DNA of 64,000 nt from an uncultured Sphingomonadaceae bacterium (GCA_947258815.1 CAMYJW010000005.1:124001-188000), one strand, 5' to 3'; positions 11,501 through 18,958 are shown, counted from the first letter of the stretch. Made by a program: numbers and translations. The notes: generated by a model from the sequence alone, not told the origin.

Positions 11501-11712
11501 GTGCCGAAGGTGAGATCGATATGGGGATGGCCAAGATCACCCCTGTCCAGAATATTCCCCGGGAGGGCGCTGTTATAATGGAGCTGGTCTTGCGGTCGTT
11601 TGTGTCGCCGGATGGGCTGGGCATTGCGGTAAGGTACGATCCGTTGGGCTATACGGAGCAGGACGCACAGGCCGTTCTGGACGAGGCGGTGTCGTTCCTG
11701 GTCGATCCGTGA
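2581..11712 (+). CDS. Highly reducing type I polyketide synthase with C-terminal condensation domains
   Basis: A 3043-residue megasynthase. Domains read from motifs: ketosynthase (Cys191 in DTACSS, His326 in EAHGTG, His365 in NIGH), acyltransferase (Ser650 in GHSFGE; specificity region reads FAWH at 752-755, neither the usual malonyl HAFH nor methylmalonyl YASH), dehydratase (His946 in HxxxGxxxxP, Asp1107 in DSALQ), enoylreductase (NFRD near 1488, SGGVG near 1600), ketoreductase (TGGLRGFG 1801-1808, Ser1933, Tyr1946, Asn1950), ACP (Ser2104 in GLDSL). After the ACP come two condensation-like domains: about 2165-2600, where HHxxxDG has become QRAAADS (2288-2294), and about 2625-3030 with intact HHLVSDG (2737-2743). 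There is no thioesterase, so the last domain probably releases the chain onto an alcohol or amine acceptor. A GTGAGGG ribosome site precedes the ATG. The product is unknown. Confidence 0.95.
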   Translation: MDTIQDGLVTELMTSETTAPVAVIGVGCRFPGGVDGPDSYWNFLREKRCGIIEIPGSRWDLEAFYDPDPEARGKSYARRGGFLTNDVYGFDPVFFDMSPREATAMDPQQRLALQVAYEAAQDAGVTMKQLRRERTGVFLGISTTDFGLLLRQGGSGDDIFAGTGAAFSIAANRISHRFDLSGPSLAIDTACSSALVAIDQAVRHLATGTCDMALAGGVNCMLDPGPFIAFSSANMLSTTGEIYTFDERANGFVRGEGCGLVLLKRLDKAVADGDRIYGVIRQAMVNQDGYTSTLTAPSGDAQEAMLRALVERSEVDPGDVNYVEAHGTGTPVGDPIEATAIGRVFGSHARSEPVYVGSFKPNIGHLESAAGIAGFIKALLTAQRGVVLPNRNFDTPNPDIPFGALNMTVATDPVALDEDSGPFLTAVNSFGFGGTNASVVIEQWREGPRLASKPAIALIPEQTIDVPVSAQRADCLKLWANRLAESLDDGGVWAETPVEGIVDHLRTQRDDFSERASLLVKPERAALRTALLGLGADDGDAQEGHDAIVTGRASGRQLGMVFSGQGGQWWAMARRLLQEDREFRKVVDEFDEVLRSLVGWSTAEEMLRDEAESRINTAEVTQASIFATQIALYRKWKSKGLSPSVLIGHSFGEVAATYSSGIIGLETAAKIIALRGQIPTKCSKSGAMAAVGLTVDQLEPFLPAADGKVEIAAFNGPVAQTISGVEDDVVAMMAAISEVHPDVAVRRIQMDFAWHSHLLEEVETWFRTELGRVEYREGDVPVVSTVTGNVETRFDEDYWWGNLRQPVNFTKGIALAVDLGHDAFLELGPHRTLTPLVRGIAQDRNASVVAVTSLDRKQDDFETMSRAAAELFVAGVEFEKAERCAPLANAPRLPWNNQSLKELSEETNAFLYGPVVHPLLGRRDFDAQPSWTNEIALKNFKFLMDHKVGGDCLFPAVGYIEIMGAALRDHYGEGPVELRDLKLHEATSINDDDAIVFSTSLDPATSKMTISTLHRNSDEGWRLRAEAYGFRHDYALAKASHELIEPDMVKVEQSEFYRLAKRHGMQYGPKFQRIGHLHINADRTVAALTSEGDAREQGYFAFPGLLDSALQASIALAANDEDVWDPEQPLPPAAEDKTQYPMRLPVGVRKVFLAAPLTDEIVVDASEGYSESAVRLQISSAAGEPLITFEDLESRNIGTVRAGRQVQDEASEAKVYVEHFEKEAAVADKLAVREQWLVVGEGDALLDATLRELQRRGSGVEIADVSPFRDMDVEAARSCIDAFMEKSQGTGGVLFCVPEDASLGDSPTGDALLGTVASGVYQLITLARVCEQLTSESAEMPDIAIFTAGSRALETDPPVGLTGLGQSALIGLGRSMASELLHANIRLIDADSDAFGSGHAIADALCEETADREFVIRGEDRYVPRLERRSLEDVSPAKRLLDKASDETNFGITMTSAGSIENLVLREMVTPECEPDEILLEVAAVGLNFRDIMAATSILPGELEGDEAYWRNLGLEFSGTVRSVGADVTGLKPGDRVMGMGKGFLRRYAKTKAGAVMRLPDDVDLHDAASMPVAFLTAHYALSQVARLDEDETALVHLTSGGVGLAAVQVVDDIGATLLGTAGSDKKRDYLKDLGLAAVMNSRSLEFAEQVLAHTEGRGVDVVLNALSGHGIDKSLECLAPFGRMVEIGKRDLAEDKPIGLGSLYNNNSYQVIDLSTLPNEKPKLFRKLLAEVEAKVAEGKYKPLPATRFAASKTTDAMRMLFRAEHIGKVVVTFDEPALDVEVDLGKPFQLSRDAAYLVTGGLRGFGVVIADWLSERGAGTLVLANRTGEPDEEAAAAIAEMEKRGTKVIPAALDVSDMGSVETLFQQMARGEHPLRGIVHGAAVIDDGFLSQMDRDKLDRVLGPKVAGAWNMHNAAAAHGMTLDFFLNMSSIAQTVGSAGQANYTAANSVLNAFATYRSNRGSPTSAVAWGAIAGSGFVSRSESLTNYLDSAGIRPVQDVTAAAALGNLLRTRLENVGFANLDWDAIGRMNPGAMANPRIKPVLSKASGEQSRIQAELENLPRERWDALLADLIRRDVAKVLKVDPGAIQDERKLSELGLDSLSAFELKNRIEAEVEVDIPIAKFIQAPTIERLSMLVAVALERKISAAAASKANVDSDGHDGGAGEALRPLGRQTYSLEVAYRPMSSAAARADNEVFASIRLADDVSGDDLADRLARLVAHNDALRLTASVNEDGGADIALDAKPELETVEADGELGHIARSGPLWRFGLSTDGEGARILQVRAQRAAADSLSPIVVLDQLSSGKLPEAGEEPCSFSSFAAETGYPAGSPQNRAALAHWKEILHSAPEAARVPGRRRALAPVGLGRNRGSMGIVRATLPGLGGNAASLADGLMAAFARALAETYGVDSVVIDRWFTERNADQPAGLTGPFDSSFPVVLPSAGGDDAALLADVARADAGGRANRCVDTPGLEQALADWLRSRGIALRQFGFAFLDAQLSGLLSALGDPLDAVAVTPNEIQFAAAADGADMQLRLAVDLDVMSEAQAHALLEAIVSGLAGFAGEGVAVPALSGIGWNTRDWTKIEDEEPEPDELEAIENVANVERTFPATTRQLGILHQLDHPKCSPSMSLTYVIGKEFFVRPQMDVDRLRRAVETVRARHEAMSTRFFRKSDGYGAYLEKEPSELFFVEHVADDEEALKRATELAAETIDVTDPMFRIHVIRCGDEADLLVASAHHLVSDGYSLGLVVEEVVKAYIGLPLPEVEMNIDEFLRDFDHVGDPDSFARREAFMRDLFADPPPIPNIGRKAKGLKSNVELVEGEPGKDLVTIIPLEQQTRLRERAKAAGTTESAMVVAAYAKAIASLGGVDDVILDVSHAMRQNRRLENYVNCVSSGVPVRLKPYAFEGLDAAACEISRQVDNASQFGPFTDILFGGEFHDEIVRKGSYTVLFFAGDVTANKWTQDTASAPLQRIGAEGEIDMGMAKITPVQNIPREGAVIMELVLRSFVSPDGLGIAVRYDPLGYTEQDAQAVLDEAVSFLVDP

Positions 11713-11802
11713 TGATCGGGCGACGCGGGTGTTTGCTGCTTCTGGCGCACTCGCCGCGATTCCGCGGCTGGCGTTCGGCAAGGTCCGCCCGCCGCAGTCG
11801 CC

Positions 11803-12576
11803 GTGATTGAAACAGGTCCGATTGCGCTGGACTCCATCCGGGCAGTCGCTGACAGACCGGGAACCGGGATCGACATCTGGTCCGCCGATCTGGATGGTGA
11901 CATCCCGGCATCCCGATTACAGGATTGCAGCGCGGCGGAGCAGGTAAAAGCGGAAGCCTTCCCATCGCCTCGAGATGGCAAACGGTTTCTCGCCTCGCGC
12001 GCCATCTTGCGTGCGATACTTGCCGCGTATACCCGGCGCCCTGCGGCAGACATCATGTTCGCGATGTCCGGTGAGGGCAAGCCCCTGGTTGAGGGTGGTT
12101 CGGTGCGGTTCAATCTTTCGCACACCGGCGGTAAAGCGCTGCTTGCGGTTCGCGCGGCCGGGGAAGTGGGTGTCGATATACAGGCTGCAAGAGCCGTCTC
12201 CGATCCAGTGGGTGTCGCACGCGCACTGTTTGCCCGCGAAGAGTTCCGGCATCTTGTAAGCCTGCACGGCGCGGCGCGGAATGCGCTCTTCTTTCGGCTG
12301 TGGACGGCCCGCGAAGCCGTGTTCAAGGCGGTCGGGCGCGCGATGACCGCAGGACATTTCGTGCTCGAACGGTGCGGCGACGAGCAGTTCCAGGTTACGC
12401 AATCGCCTTCGAGCTGGGGAACAATCGGGCTGCGCATGTTCCGACCCGGACCCGGCGCAGACTTGTTCGGTGCCGTCGCCTGGCAGGGCGGCAATGAGGC
12501 ACCTTATGTCCGGCTGATAACGCTCGATACCGGCGACCGAACCGGTCTGGCTCGGGATCGGCGTGAAAGAGATTGA
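11803..12576 (+). CDS. 4'-phosphopantetheinyl transferase, Sfp type
   Basis: Transfers the phosphopantetheine arm of CoA to a carrier-protein serine. Seen: 257 residues with FNLSHTGG, GVDIQ and the WTAREAVFKAVG signature, the normal length and motif order for the Sfp/AcpT group. It lies 90 bases after the polyketide synthase on the same strand, so it most likely activates Ser2104 of that enzyme. The start is a GTG with no convincing ribosome site. The upstream in-frame sequence is closed by stop codons directly after the synthase, so few other starts are possible. Confidence 0.88.
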   Translation: MIETGPIALDSIRAVADRPGTGIDIWSADLDGDIPASRLQDCSAAEQVKAEAFPSPRDGKRFLASRAILRAILAAYTRRPAADIMFAMSGEGKPLVEGGSVRFNLSHTGGKALLAVRAAGEVGVDIQAARAVSDPVGVARALFAREEFRHLVSLHGAARNALFFRLWTAREAVFKAVGRAMTAGHFVLERCGDEQFQVTQSPSSWGTIGLRMFRPGPGADLFGAVAWQGGNEAPYVRLITLDTGDRTGLARDRRERD

Positions 12577-12771
12577 CGGCGCCGGTGCAACCCATCCGGT
12601 TTTCTGATGACATTTGCGTGTCGACGTAAACTCGGCATTGACTTCATCCGCGTCGGGTCCGATCAGTCTGGTTTCGTTGCGATGTCGGATCGTTGAGAGG
12701 CGAAGCCAGCTTTAGGCAGCACCTGAATTTGAGCAGCATGGCGCCATCGCGCCGAGAAGGAGTGTAATCTC

Positions 12772-15090
12772 GTGGCAAATTTCTTTGCATTGGATCAGTG
12801 GAACATCAACCAGGTCGACCTGAATTTCTATCTGGACAACTTTGTCGATGGCGATTTCGAGCAAGGCGGCAGTTTTTCGGTCAATGGTCAAACGTATTCT
12901 GACTATTTCTTCGTCATCGCAGAACAAGGGTCTGATCACCGCCGCTTCGATCTTTACGGCGAGAACATCACTGTCATTACACTCCTCGGCAACCCCATCG
13001 TCACTGGCGGCGAGATCAATGTGGTCAGTGAATTCGATGTCAACGCGGGCAGCATCTACTGGTTTATGGACGGCATTTCGCTTGACGCCGAGACCACTTT
13101 CAATGCTGCGATCTCTGCTTCGACCAGCGATGACATTCAGGTTATCGAAAGCGCGTTCAGCGGGAATGACACGATCGATCTTTCCCCGTTCGACGACGTT
13201 ATGAACGGCTACGCCGGAAATGACGAAATGAGGGGCGGGGCAGGCGATGACATCATGGATGGCGGGACCGGGCAGGACACCGCGATTTTTGACGGCAGCT
13301 TCGCGCAAAGCACTATTACGTTCGAGAATCAGGGCGCGGTTGTCATCATCTCGAACGGGACCGATGGTGAGGACCGTCTCACGAATTTCGAGAACATCGA
13401 TTTCAACGGCGATGTGCGGACGGTTGCTTCGCTGAAGGCTGCAAATTCGGCACCGACGCCTTCGGCTGAAACAGACACCGCGACCGAGGACGGCGCTGTC
13501 GTCAACGGTCAGCTCTCGGCGAGCGATGCAGATGGCGATGACCTGACTTTCTCCGTGAGCGGGTCTGTCGCGGGCCTTTCGATCGGCTCTGACGGCAGCT
13601 ACAGCTTCGATCCGTCAAATAATGCCTATCAGAGTCTGGCGCAGGATGAGACATCTGAAGTTGTTGCCAATTTCAACGTTTCCGATGGCCTGCAAACGGC
13701 AAGTTCCACGCTGACGATTACGGTAACCGGGGTTAACGACGATCCGACCATCAGCGCGTCCGGTTCGAACCTTCAGGCGAATCAAAATGCCGCAAAGGCT
13801 TTCTCGGTACTCGCTTCGGACCCGGACGGCGATGCGCTGACTTATGCCGCGTCCGATCCCGCCAACGGGACGGTCACGGGCGGTACCGATGGCCAGTTCA
13901 CATACACGCCCGACAATGGTTTCACCGGGGCCGATCAGATCGAGATCACCGTTACCGACGGGAACGGTGGCGAGGCGATGCGCACCTTCAACGTCACCGT
14001 GTCGGCGGCCAACTCTGCACCGGTGATTGAGCCTACCGCTCTTGAATTTGCAACGACGGTCAACACCGCCAAGGGCTTTACGGTCAGCGCGAGCGATGCC
14101 GATGGCGATACGTTGACATACAGCGCCGCCGATCCGGCAAACGGTTCGGTAACAGGCGGAGCTGGCGGCCAGTTCACTTATACGCCCGACAACGGCTTCA
14201 CCGGAACCGACACCGTAACCGTTACTGTTACCGACGGGAACGGCGGTGAGGCGATGCAAAGCTATGTCGTCACGGTGAACGCGGAAGTTTCAACCGAGCC
14301 TAACTGGAAGCTGCTTTCGAGCAGTGGTTTCGAAGGTTCGATCGGTGGCAGCGGCAGCGTTTTCGGCGCGGCCGGTTATCAGGAGATCACGATCCTTGAC
14401 CTGCCGAGCTTTATCACTCTTGATCCCTCGTTCAATGCCGGAGGCGACAGCCTTCACCTTTCCGGCGATGCTGATGAATGGCAGGTCTCCCAGTCAGGCA
14501 CATCGGCGGTATTCTCCGATGGAGATACGACCGTTCAGGTGCCTGCAGGGACCAGCGGCATGTTCATCGTTTTCGACGATGGCGATCGCCTGCTGCGCAT
14601 CGACACCACCGAAGGATCGCTCAAGATCGGCTCGCAGGCGTTCGATACGAACGGGGCGCAGGTTTCGGCACCATCCGACGGCGCAACCTTGCCCACGGAC
14701 CTTAGCCCCGATGCGGTTGCGAAAGTTCTGCTCGTATCCGAAGGCACGGCCACGGCAGGCGGGAACCTCAGCATTTTCGGCACGTCGAACGGTGAAGTCG
14801 TCAACCTGCTGTTTGGCGATGCGTCGCTTGATCCGTCATTCAATCAGGGCGGAGATACGCTGGTGCTTGACGAAGCGGCAAACCAGTTCTCGGCCAGCCG
14901 GGTCGGCACGTCGATCCTGCTTGAGGGAACGGACGTCGATGTGCTCATTCCCGTCGGCACGACGGCAATGACAGTGGGCTTCCCCGGTGGCGACAACAGA
15001 ACACTGCTGATCGATACGAACGTTGGCGCGATTGTTCTTGGGAATGATCAGATCGGATTCGATCCGATCACACTGTCGGCGTTTGTTTAA
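12772..15090 (+). CDS. RTX/cadherin-like secreted protein with duplicated C-terminal module
   Basis: Probable secreted, calcium-binding surface or matrix protein, 772 residues. GTG start with a good ribosome site AGAAGGAG (12755-12762). Seen: an unrecognised N-terminal domain (1-125); a short run of RTX nonapeptide repeats (about 146-172, GGAGDD and GGTGQD); a VCBS-like domain (about 225-325); two near-identical cadherin-like repeats (about 325-505), each ending in TYTPDNGFTG...TVTDGNGGEAM; and a C-terminal module present twice (DPSFN..GGD at residue 551 and again at 687). There is no N-terminal signal peptide, which fits type I secretion, but no type I exporter for it is visible. It is 195 bases downstream of the transferase gene and need not belong to that cluster. 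Confidence 0.8.
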   Translation: MANFFALDQWNINQVDLNFYLDNFVDGDFEQGGSFSVNGQTYSDYFFVIAEQGSDHRRFDLYGENITVITLLGNPIVTGGEINVVSEFDVNAGSIYWFMDGISLDAETTFNAAISASTSDDIQVIESAFSGNDTIDLSPFDDVMNGYAGNDEMRGGAGDDIMDGGTGQDTAIFDGSFAQSTITFENQGAVVIISNGTDGEDRLTNFENIDFNGDVRTVASLKAANSAPTPSAETDTATEDGAVVNGQLSASDADGDDLTFSVSGSVAGLSIGSDGSYSFDPSNNAYQSLAQDETSEVVANFNVSDGLQTASSTLTITVTGVNDDPTISASGSNLQANQNAAKAFSVLASDPDGDALTYAASDPANGTVTGGTDGQFTYTPDNGFTGADQIEITVTDGNGGEAMRTFNVTVSAANSAPVIEPTALEFATTVNTAKGFTVSASDADGDTLTYSAADPANGSVTGGAGGQFTYTPDNGFTGTDTVTVTVTDGNGGEAMQSYVVTVNAEVSTEPNWKLLSSSGFEGSIGGSGSVFGAAGYQEITILDLPSFITLDPSFNAGGDSLHLSGDADEWQVSQSGTSAVFSDGDTTVQVPAGTSGMFIVFDDGDRLLRIDTTEGSLKIGSQAFDTNGAQVSAPSDGATLPTDLSPDAVAKVLLVSEGTATAGGNLSIFGTSNGEVVNLLFGDASLDPSFNQGGDTLVLDEAANQFSASRVGTSILLEGTDVDVLIPVGTTAMTVGFPGGDNRTLLIDTNVGAIVLGNDQIGFDPITLSAFV

Positions 15091-15122
15091 GGCCTTCTGA
15101 GGCCTGAGGCCGACACCGCGAT

Positions 15123-15162
15123 ATTTGCATCGGGCTTGGGATTGCGAAAGCCCGATGCAAAT
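15123..15162. terminator. 15-bp perfect stem-loop after the RTX gene
   Basis: ATTTGCATCGGGCTT (15123-15137) pairs perfectly with 15148-15162 across a 10-base loop. It starts 32 bases after the RTX stop. No T-run follows, so it is either a transcript-end-stabilising hairpin or a weak terminator. Confidence 0.5.
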
Positions 15163-15288
15163 GGAGCATCGCCGTACTTCGGCCTGGCCGGGCGGGCGGA
15201 GGTCCATCATGAACCGCCGCGTTCTCCAACCTGTTCGTCAGCCAGGCGGCCCGTTGTGCAGCTGCTTGCTGCCGCGCGCGTGTTTATT

Positions 15289-15385
15289 GCGTTTTCCGTT
15301 CAGGCTGACGCGAACGAGAAAGCAACGCTCATACGCCGCGCGGGCTTTGGGGCATTTTCCGATCCGAATTGATCGGAAAATGCCC
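15289..15385. repeat. Interspersed repeat, copy A, ending in a perfect hairpin
   Basis: A unit of about 62 bases beginning GCGTTTTCCGTTCAGGCTGACG, followed by a hairpin: GGGCATTTTCCGATC (15350-15364), loop CGAATT, perfect complementary arm 15371-15385. The unit recurs twice in tandem at 20693-20817, again followed by the same, slightly decayed hairpin. The last base of the right arm is the first base of the CTA that gives the fabI TAG stop on the minus strand, so the element sits exactly at the gene end between two convergent genes. It may act as a bidirectional terminator or a REP-like element. Confidence 0.75.
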
Positions 15386-16200
15386 TAATCCAGCGAGATG
15401 TCAGGCGCGTCTTCCTGCTTCATGCCGACAAGATTATATCCGCCGTCGACATGGTGAATCTCTCCAGTGACGCCTGACGCAAGATCGGAAAGCAGATAAA
15501 GGCCACCGCCGCCCACGTCTTCGATCGTGACGTTGCGCCGCAATGGTGCGTTCAGTTCGTTCCATTTGAGGATGTAGCGAAAATCTCCGATTCCGCTTGC
15601 CGCCAGCGTCTTGATCGGCCCAGCGGAAATCGCATTGACCCGTATGCCCTGCGGCCCGAGATCGTTCGCCAGATACTTGACGCTGGTTTCAAGCGCGGCC
15701 TTGGCGACACCCATAACATTGTAATGCGGGATAACTTTTTCGGCGCCATAATACGAAAGTGTCAGTATCGATCCGCCACCCTCTTCGCGCGAAGGCATCA
15801 TCCGGGCTGCCCGTTTCGTGACAGCAACCAGACTGTAGGCCGAAATGTTCATGGTCATCAGAAAGTTCTCGATGCTGGTATCGACGAACTTGCCGCGCAA
15901 TTCGTTCTTGTCCGAAAAGCCGATCGCATGGACAACGAAATCGATCGTCGGCCAGCGCGCGGCCAGGGTATCGAAAGCCGTATCCAGCGCAGCCATATCG
16001 GATACGTCACACTCAAGCAGGAAATCCGATCCAAGCGAATCCGCCAGCGGTCGTACACGCTTTTCCAGAGCCGCGCCCTGATAGGAAAAGGCCAGCTCCG
16101 CCCCGTGTTCCGCCAATCGTTGCGCAATGCCCCAGGCCAGCGACTTATCATTCGCGAGCCCCATGATCAGGCCCCGCTTTCCCTTCATCAACCCGGTCAT
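15385..16200 (-). CDS. fabI: Enoyl-[acyl-carrier-protein] reductase (NADH)
   Basis: Reduces trans-2-enoyl-ACP in the last step of each fatty-acid elongation cycle, in the cytoplasm. Seen: 271 residues, the short-chain-dehydrogenase fold with the FabI-type glycine pattern GLANDKSLAWGIA, and the catalytic set Tyr150, Tyr160 and Lys167 (Y-x6-K, as in the E. coli enzyme). The start codon overlaps the stop of the upstream yihY-like gene by four bases, so the order dnaJ-like, yihY-like, fabI behaves as one operon. The stop codon lies in the interspersed repeat at 15289-15385. Confidence 0.96.
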   Translation of the reverse strand: MTGLMKGKRGLIMGLANDKSLAWGIAQRLAEHGAELAFSYQGAALEKRVRPLADSLGSDFLLECDVSDMAALDTAFDTLAARWPTIDFVVHAIGFSDKNELRGKFVDTSIENFLMTMNISAYSLVAVTKRAARMMPSREEGGGSILTLSYYGAEKVIPHYNVMGVAKAALETSVKYLANDLGPQGIRVNAISAGPIKTLAASGIGDFRYILKWNELNAPLRRNVTIEDVGGGGLYLLSDLASGVTGEIHHVDGGYNLVGMKQEDAPDISLD

Positions 16201-17222
16201 CCGTTGTCATCCTGTGTTGACGGTTCAATTGTGTCTTCATCGACCGATGCCAGCAGCAAATCCCGCTCCTCCGGCGTTTCGGCCAGCGCGGCGTTCAATT
16301 CGGCACCGACAACCAATCCTAGGCCGACAAGCCAGAAAAAGAAAAGTGCGATCATCACGCCGGCAAGACTTCCATAAGTCAGATCATATACAAAAAAGCT
16401 ACGCAAAATCATCGGCAAAGCGACGATCAGGACAATCCACCACGATGCGACAAGCAATGGTCCGGGCCATTTCGCATAGGCGCGCCCGGCATACCGGGCC
16501 GGGGTCAGCGTCACAAACAGCAGATAGAGTGTGCCGAACAGCACCAACCCTCCCACAAGCCGCGAAAGCACGAACGCATCAATAAGCCCGTCCAATCGCG
16601 GAAACCACGCGTATACCATTTCCTGAATGGCGGAAATCGCGACCTGCATCGCCAGCGCGACCAAAAGAAGGAGGACCGATCCGAAGATCAGACCGATAGA
16701 AAAAAGCCGATATTCCCAGAACGCGCGAACGGGCGGCGCGCCATAGGCACGGTGCAATACATCGCGAATCGTTTCGATCAGGCTGCTCGCGGTCCACAAT
16801 CCGAATGCACCGCCCACCCACAGCAGCCAGCCTTCCCGCGCGGCAACGGCATCGCGCGCGGCAGGCCCGATCACTTTTGCAACCGAAGGCGGCACCGCGA
16901 CAAGGAACGCATCGATCGATGCTTCGCGCTGGCTTGGCTCCCCGATGGCAGAGAGAATTGCGGCCACCGCGATGAAGAACGGAAAGAGAGAAAGCAGCGA
17001 CATGTAGGCAAAGTTGCCCGCATGGATAAAGCCATCCTTGAGCACGCCGCTGGCGACCCGCTTCAGGACGGTAAAGAATTGTGAGCCGGGGCCTGCTTTT
17101 CGAGCCAGACGATCGCCGATCTGTCCGCTCCACAGGCTGGCCTTCATGCGCCGGGCTTCGGGCGAAAGGTCCGATGCGTTCTCTGCGCGAATGTCCGACT
17201 GCTCTGACACGCTGTCCGTCAT
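16197..17222 (-). CDS. YihY/BrkB family inner-membrane protein
   Basis: Integral membrane protein of unknown transport or stress role; the family was once mislabelled ribonuclease BN. Seen: a soluble N-terminus of about 60 residues, then roughly six membrane segments with the family pattern (FPFFIAVAAILS, LWTASSLIETI, PARYAGRAYAKWPGP, YGSLAGVMIALFFFWL) and a charged C-terminal tail. I chose the ATG at 17222, 13 bases after the dnaJ-like stop; the longer frame from 17306 would run 71 bases into that gene. Its stop overlaps the fabI start (ATGA). Confidence 0.85.
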   Translation of the reverse strand: MTDSVSEQSDIRAENASDLSPEARRMKASLWSGQIGDRLARKAGPGSQFFTVLKRVASGVLKDGFIHAGNFAYMSLLSLFPFFIAVAAILSAIGEPSQREASIDAFLVAVPPSVAKVIGPAARDAVAAREGWLLWVGGAFGLWTASSLIETIRDVLHRAYGAPPVRAFWEYRLFSIGLIFGSVLLLLVALAMQVAISAIQEMVYAWFPRLDGLIDAFVLSRLVGGLVLFGTLYLLFVTLTPARYAGRAYAKWPGPLLVASWWIVLIVALPMILRSFFVYDLTYGSLAGVMIALFFFWLVGLGLVVGAELNAALAETPEERDLLLASVDEDTIEPSTQDDNG

Positions 17223-17235
17223 AGACGGGGCATCT

Positions 17236-18177
17236 TCAGACACCAAGCCTGCCGCGCACGTCGCCTGAATCGCGCCAGCCTTCAAGTTTTTCGGCAAGCG
17301 AGGCAATGTCTGCCGGCAGCACGATCTGCAGCGAGATCAGCTGATCGCCGCGAGAGCCGTTCTTGCGGGTAAAGCCCTTTCCCTTGAGCCGCAGTACCTT
17401 GCCCGAACTGCTTCCGGCCGGAATCGACACCATGACGGTTCCGTCCACAGTGGGCGCTTTCACTTTTGCACCTGAAACCGCCTCATCAAGCGTAATTGGC
17501 AATTCCAGCCGCACGTCATCACCCTGACGGACGAAAAACGGGTGCGCATCGATCAGGATCGTCACCTGGCCATCGCCATTTCCGCCGGGACCGGGCTGTC
17601 CCTTCCCGGCAAGGCGCATTTGCGTGCCGTCCTCAACGCCCGCAGGCAGTTTCAGATCGATGGTCTTGCCATCGGCGAGCGTAATGCGCTGCGTGGCAAG
17701 GGTTGCGGCATCGGGCAGCGAGACTTTCAGCCGATACTGAACGTTCGCGCCTTTGGGGGCCGCCCGTGTGCGCCCGCGCGGGCCCGCACCGCCAAATCCG
17801 CCACCGCCCATGCCACCGCCCATGCCACCGCGCCCGCCGAAGATCCCGCCGAAAATGTCACCCAGATCGACATTTTCGCCGCCGAAACCCTCAAAGCCAT
17901 CGGCGCGGAATCCATGCTGGCCGCCCGGCCCATGGGCGAAGCCCATCGTCGGATTGCCATCGGCATCGATTTCGCCGCGATCGAACTGCGCGCGTTTGTC
18001 CTTGTCGGAAAGCAGGTCATAGGCATGCGTGACATTGCTGAAGCGCTCCGCCGCGCGGGGATTGTCCTGATTTGCATCGGGGTGCAATTCCTTCGCAAGC
18101 TTGCGATAGGCGGATTTGATCTCCTTGTCGCTTGCTCCGCGGGATACGCCCAGTGTTGTGTAAGGATCACTTGCCAT
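17236..18177 (-). CDS. DnaJ/CbpA-type co-chaperone without zinc finger
   Basis: J-domain protein that stimulates DnaK ATPase. Seen: an N-terminal J domain (about 1-70) with the essential HPD motif in KELHPDANQ, a Gly/Phe and Gly/Met-rich linker (about 80-140, including GGRGGMGGGMGGGGF), and a C-terminal substrate-binding region made of two beta domains (about 140-300). The CxxCxGxG zinc repeats of true DnaJ are absent, so this is a class B (CbpA-like) member of 313 residues. It is the first gene of the apparent dnaJ-yihY-fabI operon and is divergent from pdxH. Confidence 0.92.
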   Translation of the reverse strand: MASDPYTTLGVSRGASDKEIKSAYRKLAKELHPDANQDNPRAAERFSNVTHAYDLLSDKDKRAQFDRGEIDADGNPTMGFAHGPGGQHGFRADGFEGFGGENVDLGDIFGGIFGGRGGMGGGMGGGGFGGAGPRGRTRAAPKGANVQYRLKVSLPDAATLATQRITLADGKTIDLKLPAGVEDGTQMRLAGKGQPGPGGNGDGQVTILIDAHPFFVRQGDDVRLELPITLDEAVSGAKVKAPTVDGTVMVSIPAGSSSGKVLRLKGKGFTRKNGSRGDQLISLQIVLPADIASLAEKLEGWRDSGDVRGRLGV

Positions 18178-18342
18178 GACGCTTAGCTAGGTGTCCTTAT
18201 GCGTTTGAACAAGGCGTGCTTTCCTCAACGCATCGGGCGCGGTATCGCCGCAGGCACGTTGCGTTGATGCCGGGGCGCTGGCCACAACCGGATAAATGGC
18301 ACACGATCTGGACTAAATCAGGCATTTTTTTGAGCGACAGGC

Positions 18343-18951
18343 ATGGCAAGCGAACAAACACAGGAACTGGTCCCGCACGGCGATCCCCTTGAAATATTTG
18401 AACAATGGTATGGCGAAGCGCGTCAGGCCGAACCCAACGATTCCAATGCGATGGCGCTGGCCACGGCAACCCCGGATGGGCTGCCTTCCGTGCGGATGGT
18501 TTTGTTGAAGGGCTATGGGCCGGATGGCTTTGTTTTCTATACCAATGCGCAAAGTCGCAAAGGCGGGCAAATAGCCGCGAATCCCAATGCCGCTCTGCTG
18601 TTTCACTGGAAGAGCCTGCGCCGTCAGGTGCGCATCGAAGGACCGCTGACCGAAGTCGATTCGGCGACGGCCGATGCATATTTCGCCAGTCGCGCGCGCG
18701 ATTCGCAGCTTGGCGCGATTGCATCCGATCAGTCATCCCCTCTCGATTCGCGCACGACGTTTGTCGAACGGTATGAGCAGGCACGCGCGAAGTTTGAAGG
18801 ACATGACGTGGATCGCCCGCCGCACTGGACCGGATTCAGCCTTGCTCCCCAGGCCATGGAGTTCTGGCATGATCGCCCGCACAGGCTGCACGAACGCAGG
18901 CTGTTCACCAATGCCGGGGCCGGGTGGAGCAGCACTCTGCTGTATCCCTGA
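18343..18951 (+). CDS. pdxH: Pyridoxamine 5'-phosphate oxidase
   Basis: FMN enzyme that makes pyridoxal 5'-phosphate from pyridoxine or pyridoxamine phosphate. Seen: 202 residues with the family blocks [46 protein letters not shown] and the C-terminal HRLHERRLF signature next to the active site. Length and blocks match the whole family, so it should be functional. The metal transporter gene starts 7 bases after its stop, which suggests co-transcription. Confidence 0.96.
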   Translation: MASEQTQELVPHGDPLEIFEQWYGEARQAEPNDSNAMALATATPDGLPSVRMVLLKGYGPDGFVFYTNAQSRKGGQIAANPNAALLFHWKSLRRQVRIEGPLTEVDSATADAYFASRARDSQLGAIASDQSSPLDSRTTFVERYEQARAKFEGHDVDRPPHWTGFSLAPQAMEFWHDRPHRLHERRLFTNAGAGWSSTLLYP

Positions 18952-18958
18952 CGCGCCG

